Assembly (NCBI GenBank): GCA_017625535.1
Contig: JAGAKR010000025.1
Location: 88,308 to 152,307, forward strand
Direction of reading: 5' to 3'
DNA length: 64,000 nucleotides
Source of the DNA: Bacteroidales bacterium
Lineage (GTDB): Bacteria > Bacteroidota > Bacteroidia > Bacteroidales > UBA932
The number at the start of each line of letters is the position of its first letter. The stretch's first letter is position 1. This document shows, piece by piece, positions 61,406-64,000 of this stretch. The position numbers were made by a program, and so were the translations under genes. Below the pieces are notes generated by a model. The model saw only the letters and a program-made list of their open reading frames with translations. It made no database searches and was not told where the DNA came from.

Positions 61406-63698
61406 CCCGCAGATATAGAACCGGATTCTTAAATGCTGCCCTCCTCGCTTGAAGATAAACGGACAGGAAAGCAATACCGGCAACAATAATAATAGCCAAT
61501 ATATAAACCCAATATGTGGAGTTCAGGCGATAGGGATAGCTCAGGATAATGGCATCGTTTATTATAATTGAAAGGATGATACCGATGATACTTGAGGCTA
61601 CCACTATTTTGAGGTACCGATAGATGTGACGACGGATTTCTTCACCGCCCGTTGCCCCGAAAACCTTCCGGACAGCCGAATCCTTCCTATGTAATGAAAT
61701 ATAATAAGTGCTCATTGCAACCAAGCCAAGAACGGTCAGCAAAAGGGCAAGCAACGCATAAATAACCACCATTGACAGTATTGCTTTCGTAGGAGATAAC
61801 GATTTTTCGTAATAACTGTCTATATATCCGGCTGATTTGGGTAATGCATAATCATACTTGGTGTCCGAAAAAGACTTCCTGAAAGTTCCCAGTATCTCTT
61901 CCGGATAAGAATCATAACGGCCCTCGGTATTGATTACCAAGCGGTTGAATTCACCTGAATTTGATACTTTCAAAGCAGCCGGTATGTCATTCTCTGCATT
62001 GACAACGAAATCTGATACAATACCCCTAACTTCGGCCCCAAACCTGCTTGCAAGATATCCATCATCAATACCGGATTTATCCTGTAAGGTAATATCTCTG
62101 GCACTATGGGTGAGCCACAAACCATCAGAAACCTTTTTTCCGGGGTCCGTTACAAAACCAAACGCATTAAAGGCATCTGCATCACAATGGATTACATAAA
62201 GGTCTGTTTTTGCACCATCTTCAGACTTTAGCGTGACTCTTGAATAGCTGCCATCTCCAGGACAATCATTGGAGAGTCCCACCGCCTGGACAAATGGCAA
62301 AGAACGCAGAGCATCTGCCGCTGTGGCGAGCGCTTCCCTTGGATAATTCCCGGATATCACAAAGACGTTCTCAGCCATCTCTCCACGAGGCCGGTCCGCC
62401 ATCTTTTTGTATTGCGCGTAAAACAGAATGGACACAGATAAAAGGACAATGGAAATGAAGCATTGTATACCAATGAGAATGCTGCTCGTATCCTTTTTCA
62501 GCTGTGCACGATATCCACCATTTACTATGTCTATGGCAGAATACCTTTTTGCTATTTTTGAGGGAATTAAAGCGGTTATGGCTGAGAGAAGAAGAATGAA
62601 AACGCCATAAAAAAGAATCTTTCCGGGCGTTATCGAACTGTCCAGTACTATGAAGGTATGAGTAACGTTAAAGAAACTGTTAAAAACAGGGAAGATGTAT
62701 TTGGACAGGCCATAACCCAAAACAAAGCATACGGAAGTAACGAGGAGTGTTTCCAGAAAGTTAGCCATCCTTATTCCTCTTTCGGAAGATCCAAGCAGTT
62801 TCTTCAATGCCCATTCTTTCCCTCGCTTGGTTGAAAGTGCAACATTCAGATTGACATAGTTGACGAAAGCGAAGATGAAGAGGATTATACCAAAAATCTC
62901 AACTGCCCATAGCGATAATCCCCAAGTCTGGGTGAGAGTGTAATTATATATATTGGACGATATCTTGTCATATCTGATCAGTTTTATAACTGTATCCGGA
63001 TGCTGTGCATAATAAGATGAATAAAAGTTTTTACAAGCGTCCTTACACTTGTTCAATATGTCTTTGGCCTTGAAGCCATCTTGAATCCGAATGAACGTAA
63101 CGATATCGTCCCAATAACCTGATGGATTTGCCCATTGGGCATCCAGCATCGGGGAATCAATGCTGAAAATGATCTCTGGTGATGGAAGTAAAGAATTATG
63201 CAAATCGTCAAAAATTCCATTTACAATATATTCCTCTCCTGCACAGGTCAATGGTTTTCCCATCGCATCAGCGCCGATTTTTGCCGCCAAACTCCCGGAA
63301 ATCAAAACCGATTTGCGATCTGCCAGTGACAACGGCGAGCCTTCGGAGAAGTTGATATCAAAGAATGTGAAGAAATCCTGACTGACGGCAATACCCAAGG
63401 CACTTAGTGTATTGTTACCAACGGATATCCCATTGTTCTCAACAACAAAAACCTGTGCATACCGGTCAACCTCTGGAACTGCCTCAATCAACTCCCGCCC
63501 CAAGCCTATTGTCGTTTCAAATGTTTCAACAGGACAGACAGCGTAAACGCGTTTGAAATCCTTTCCGTGGTCTATTTCCCATTTGTCAGAAAAGAAAGAC
63601 AAAAGAGGAATGGTAAAAGCCAAGGCAACACCAATACCTATCACCTCTACGGTGGTATACCATTTATTCCGGAACAGAAAACGCAAGTATTCAATCAT
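61398..63698 (-). CDS. FtsX/MacB-type ABC transporter permease (two-domain, large)
   Basis: A 766-residue membrane protein. N-terminal segment (MIEYLRFLFRNKWYTTVEVIGIGVALAFTIPLL) is followed by a MacB-like periplasmic core domain and three helices (about 255-385: IILFIFAFVNYVNLNVALSTKRGKEWALKKLLGSS). A second copy of the same plan ends in four helices with HRKDSAVRKVFGAT and a terminal NPVLYLRDE. No ATPase partner is visible. Arg codons here are largely CGT/CGG/CGC, unlike AGG in neighbours, which suggests recent transfer. Bacteroides genomes carry many such permeases of unknown export substrate. Confidence 0.87.
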   Translation of the reverse strand: MIEYLRFLFRNKWYTTVEVIGIGVALAFTIPLLSFFSDKWEIDHGKDFKRVYAVCPVETFETTIGLGRELIEAVPEVDRYAQVFVVENNGISVGNNTLSALGIAVSQDFFTFFDINFSEGSPLSLADRKSVLISGSLAAKIGADAMGKPLTCAGEEYIVNGIFDDLHNSLLPSPEIIFSIDSPMLDAQWANPSGYWDDIVTFIRIQDGFKAKDILNKCKDACKNFYSSYYAQHPDTVIKLIRYDKISSNIYNYTLTQTWGLSLWAVEIFGIILFIFAFVNYVNLNVALSTKRGKEWALKKLLGSSERGIRMANFLETLLVTSVCFVLGYGLSKYIFPVFNSFFNVTHTFIVLDSSITPGKILFYGVFILLLSAITALIPSKIAKRYSAIDIVNGGYRAQLKKDTSSILIGIQCFISIVLLSVSILFYAQYKKMADRPRGEMAENVFVISGNYPREALATAADALRSLPFVQAVGLSNDCPGDGSYSRVTLKSEDGAKTDLYVIHCDADAFNAFGFVTDPGKKVSDGLWLTHSARDITLQDKSGIDDGYLASRFGAEVRGIVSDFVVNAENDIPAALKVSNSGEFNRLVINTEGRYDSYPEEILGTFRKSFSDTKYDYALPKSAGYIDSYYEKSLSPTKAILSMVVIYALLALLLTVLGLVAMSTYYISLHRKDSAVRKVFGATGGEEIRRHIYRYLKIVVASSIIGIILSIIINDAIILSYPYRLNSTYWVYILAIIIVAGIAFLSVYLQARRAAFKNPVLYLRDE

Positions 63699-63711
63699 AA
63701 TTGTATAAGGT

Positions 63712-63873
63712 CTGTAAAGTTTCTTTACACTTTTTTATTAAAAATAAGGTTAAACCCATATATACCAACAAAACCGTGCCAAGAAGGGTATTATCCTTAT
63801 TCTATGCAAGTTGCACATTTCTTAAAAAGAAAAAACTGTAAAGTTTCCTTACACTTTACAAAATATGTAAAGC
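63712..63873. repeat. Repeated GTAAAG/CTTTAC boxes at the integrase end
   Basis: A 22-bp direct repeat, beginning CTGTAAAGTTTC and ending TTACACTTT, occurs at 63712-63733 and 63836-63857 with one mismatch. The first contains the perfect palindrome GTAAAG-TTT-CTTTAC. Further copies CTTTAC (63854-63859) and GTAAAG (63866-63871) form another inverted pair. They surround the predicted integrase start. Such arrays are candidates for integrase arm-binding or attachment sites. Confidence 0.6.
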
Positions 63874-64000
63874 TCAGACAGAAGCCACTAGCCGACGGCA
63901 AACTGTCATTGTACTTGGATTTCTATCCTCCGATCACCGACCAGGTGACAGGCAAAAAGACACGCCGGGAATTCCTGCAGCTCCACATCTGGGAGAAGCC
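63804..64000 (+). CDS. Tyrosine-type site-specific integrase (partial, N-terminus)
   Basis: The open frame from ATG 63804 runs off the right edge (65 full codons). Residues after about 24 (VKLRQKPLADGKLSLYLDFYPP, then GKKTRREFLQLHIWEKP) match the opening of Bacteroidetes phage-type integrases, which usually read LRQKxLxxGxxSLYLDFYPP...RREFLxLYxYxKP. The catalytic domain is outside the window. The first 20 residues overlap a direct repeat and are not typical, so a later non-ATG start is possible. It is divergent from the permease, and probably marks the end of an integrative element extending to the right. Confidence 0.85.
   Translation, partial: MQVAHFLKRKNCKVSLHFTKYVKLRQKPLADGKLSLYLDFYPPITDQVTGKKTRREFLQLHIWEK

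Noticed and set aside
1-64000. tRNA, rRNA or CRISPR arrays
   Set aside because: No cloverleaf with GTTCGA-type T-loop and CCA context, no rRNA-like sequence and no regularly spaced identical repeats with unique spacers were noticed. A covariance scan would be needed to be certain.

Overview
The window is about 64 kb of a Bacteroidales-type chromosome. The clues are a TonB-dependent receptor with an N-terminal carboxypeptidase-like domain, promoters of the form TTTG-N19/20-TAnnTTTG, few Shine-Dalgarno sequences, arginine written mostly as AGG, a Rho factor with a long disordered insert, DUF1573, type-2 PyrF, MeaB and a Bacteroidetes tyrosine integrase. The genus cannot be fixed from the sequence alone. 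No rRNA, tRNA or CRISPR array was seen.

Region 1 (1-13.8 kb) is a vitamin B12 island with three cobalamin riboswitches. Two lie back to back (about 922-1100 minus, 1172-1365 plus) and serve a BtuB-like receptor and a btuF-btuC-btuD uptake operon. The third (about 13620-13795 minus) heads a corrin-ring operon made of four consecutive two-domain fusions (CbiH-CbiC, CbiE-CbiT, CbiG-CbiF, CbiJ-CbiD). That operon runs without an obvious break into nrdD-nrdG, the B12-independent anaerobic ribonucleotide reductase, so B12 may repress it.

Region 2 (14-45 kb) is mostly housekeeping: asnA, bactofilin, lpd, secA, mnmD, a 55-residue ferredoxin, an M16 peptidase, a DUF1573 protein, meaB with a His-rich metal-exporter-like membrane protein, rpe, pepD, dnaA, mlaD and an amidase, lptD, ridA, rho, the envelope and proteostasis operon rsfS-ftsH-cdsA-psd, and birA.

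Region 3 (45-55 kb) holds a 5'-nucleotidase, pyrF (with the expected catalytic Lys replaced by Asn), an M20 peptidase, clpX, clpP, tig, an acyl-CoA synthetase and ferritin.

Region 4 (55-64 kb) is the most accessory. A cluster of hairpin repeats precedes a Tat-signal flavoprotein. Next comes a minus-strand operon of a BlaI-type repressor, an M56 membrane protease and a fused M23-like/S41 peptidase. Its promoter spacer is filled by one arm of a perfect 20-bp inverted repeat. After a small hypothetical gene and a GH-like lipoprotein lies the stump of a regulator, which abuts an FtsX-type permease with foreign codon usage. The window ends in the start of a tyrosine integrase among repeated GTAAAG/CTTTAC boxes, probably the edge of an integrative element.

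Across the window the heptamer TCCCGAC/GTCGGGA is clearly over-represented, in genes and between them. The strongest candidates for undescribed biology are the BlaI-M56-M23/S41 operon with its dyad operator, the B12-riboswitch link to nrdDG, the recurrent heptamer and the hairpin array near 55.2 kb.
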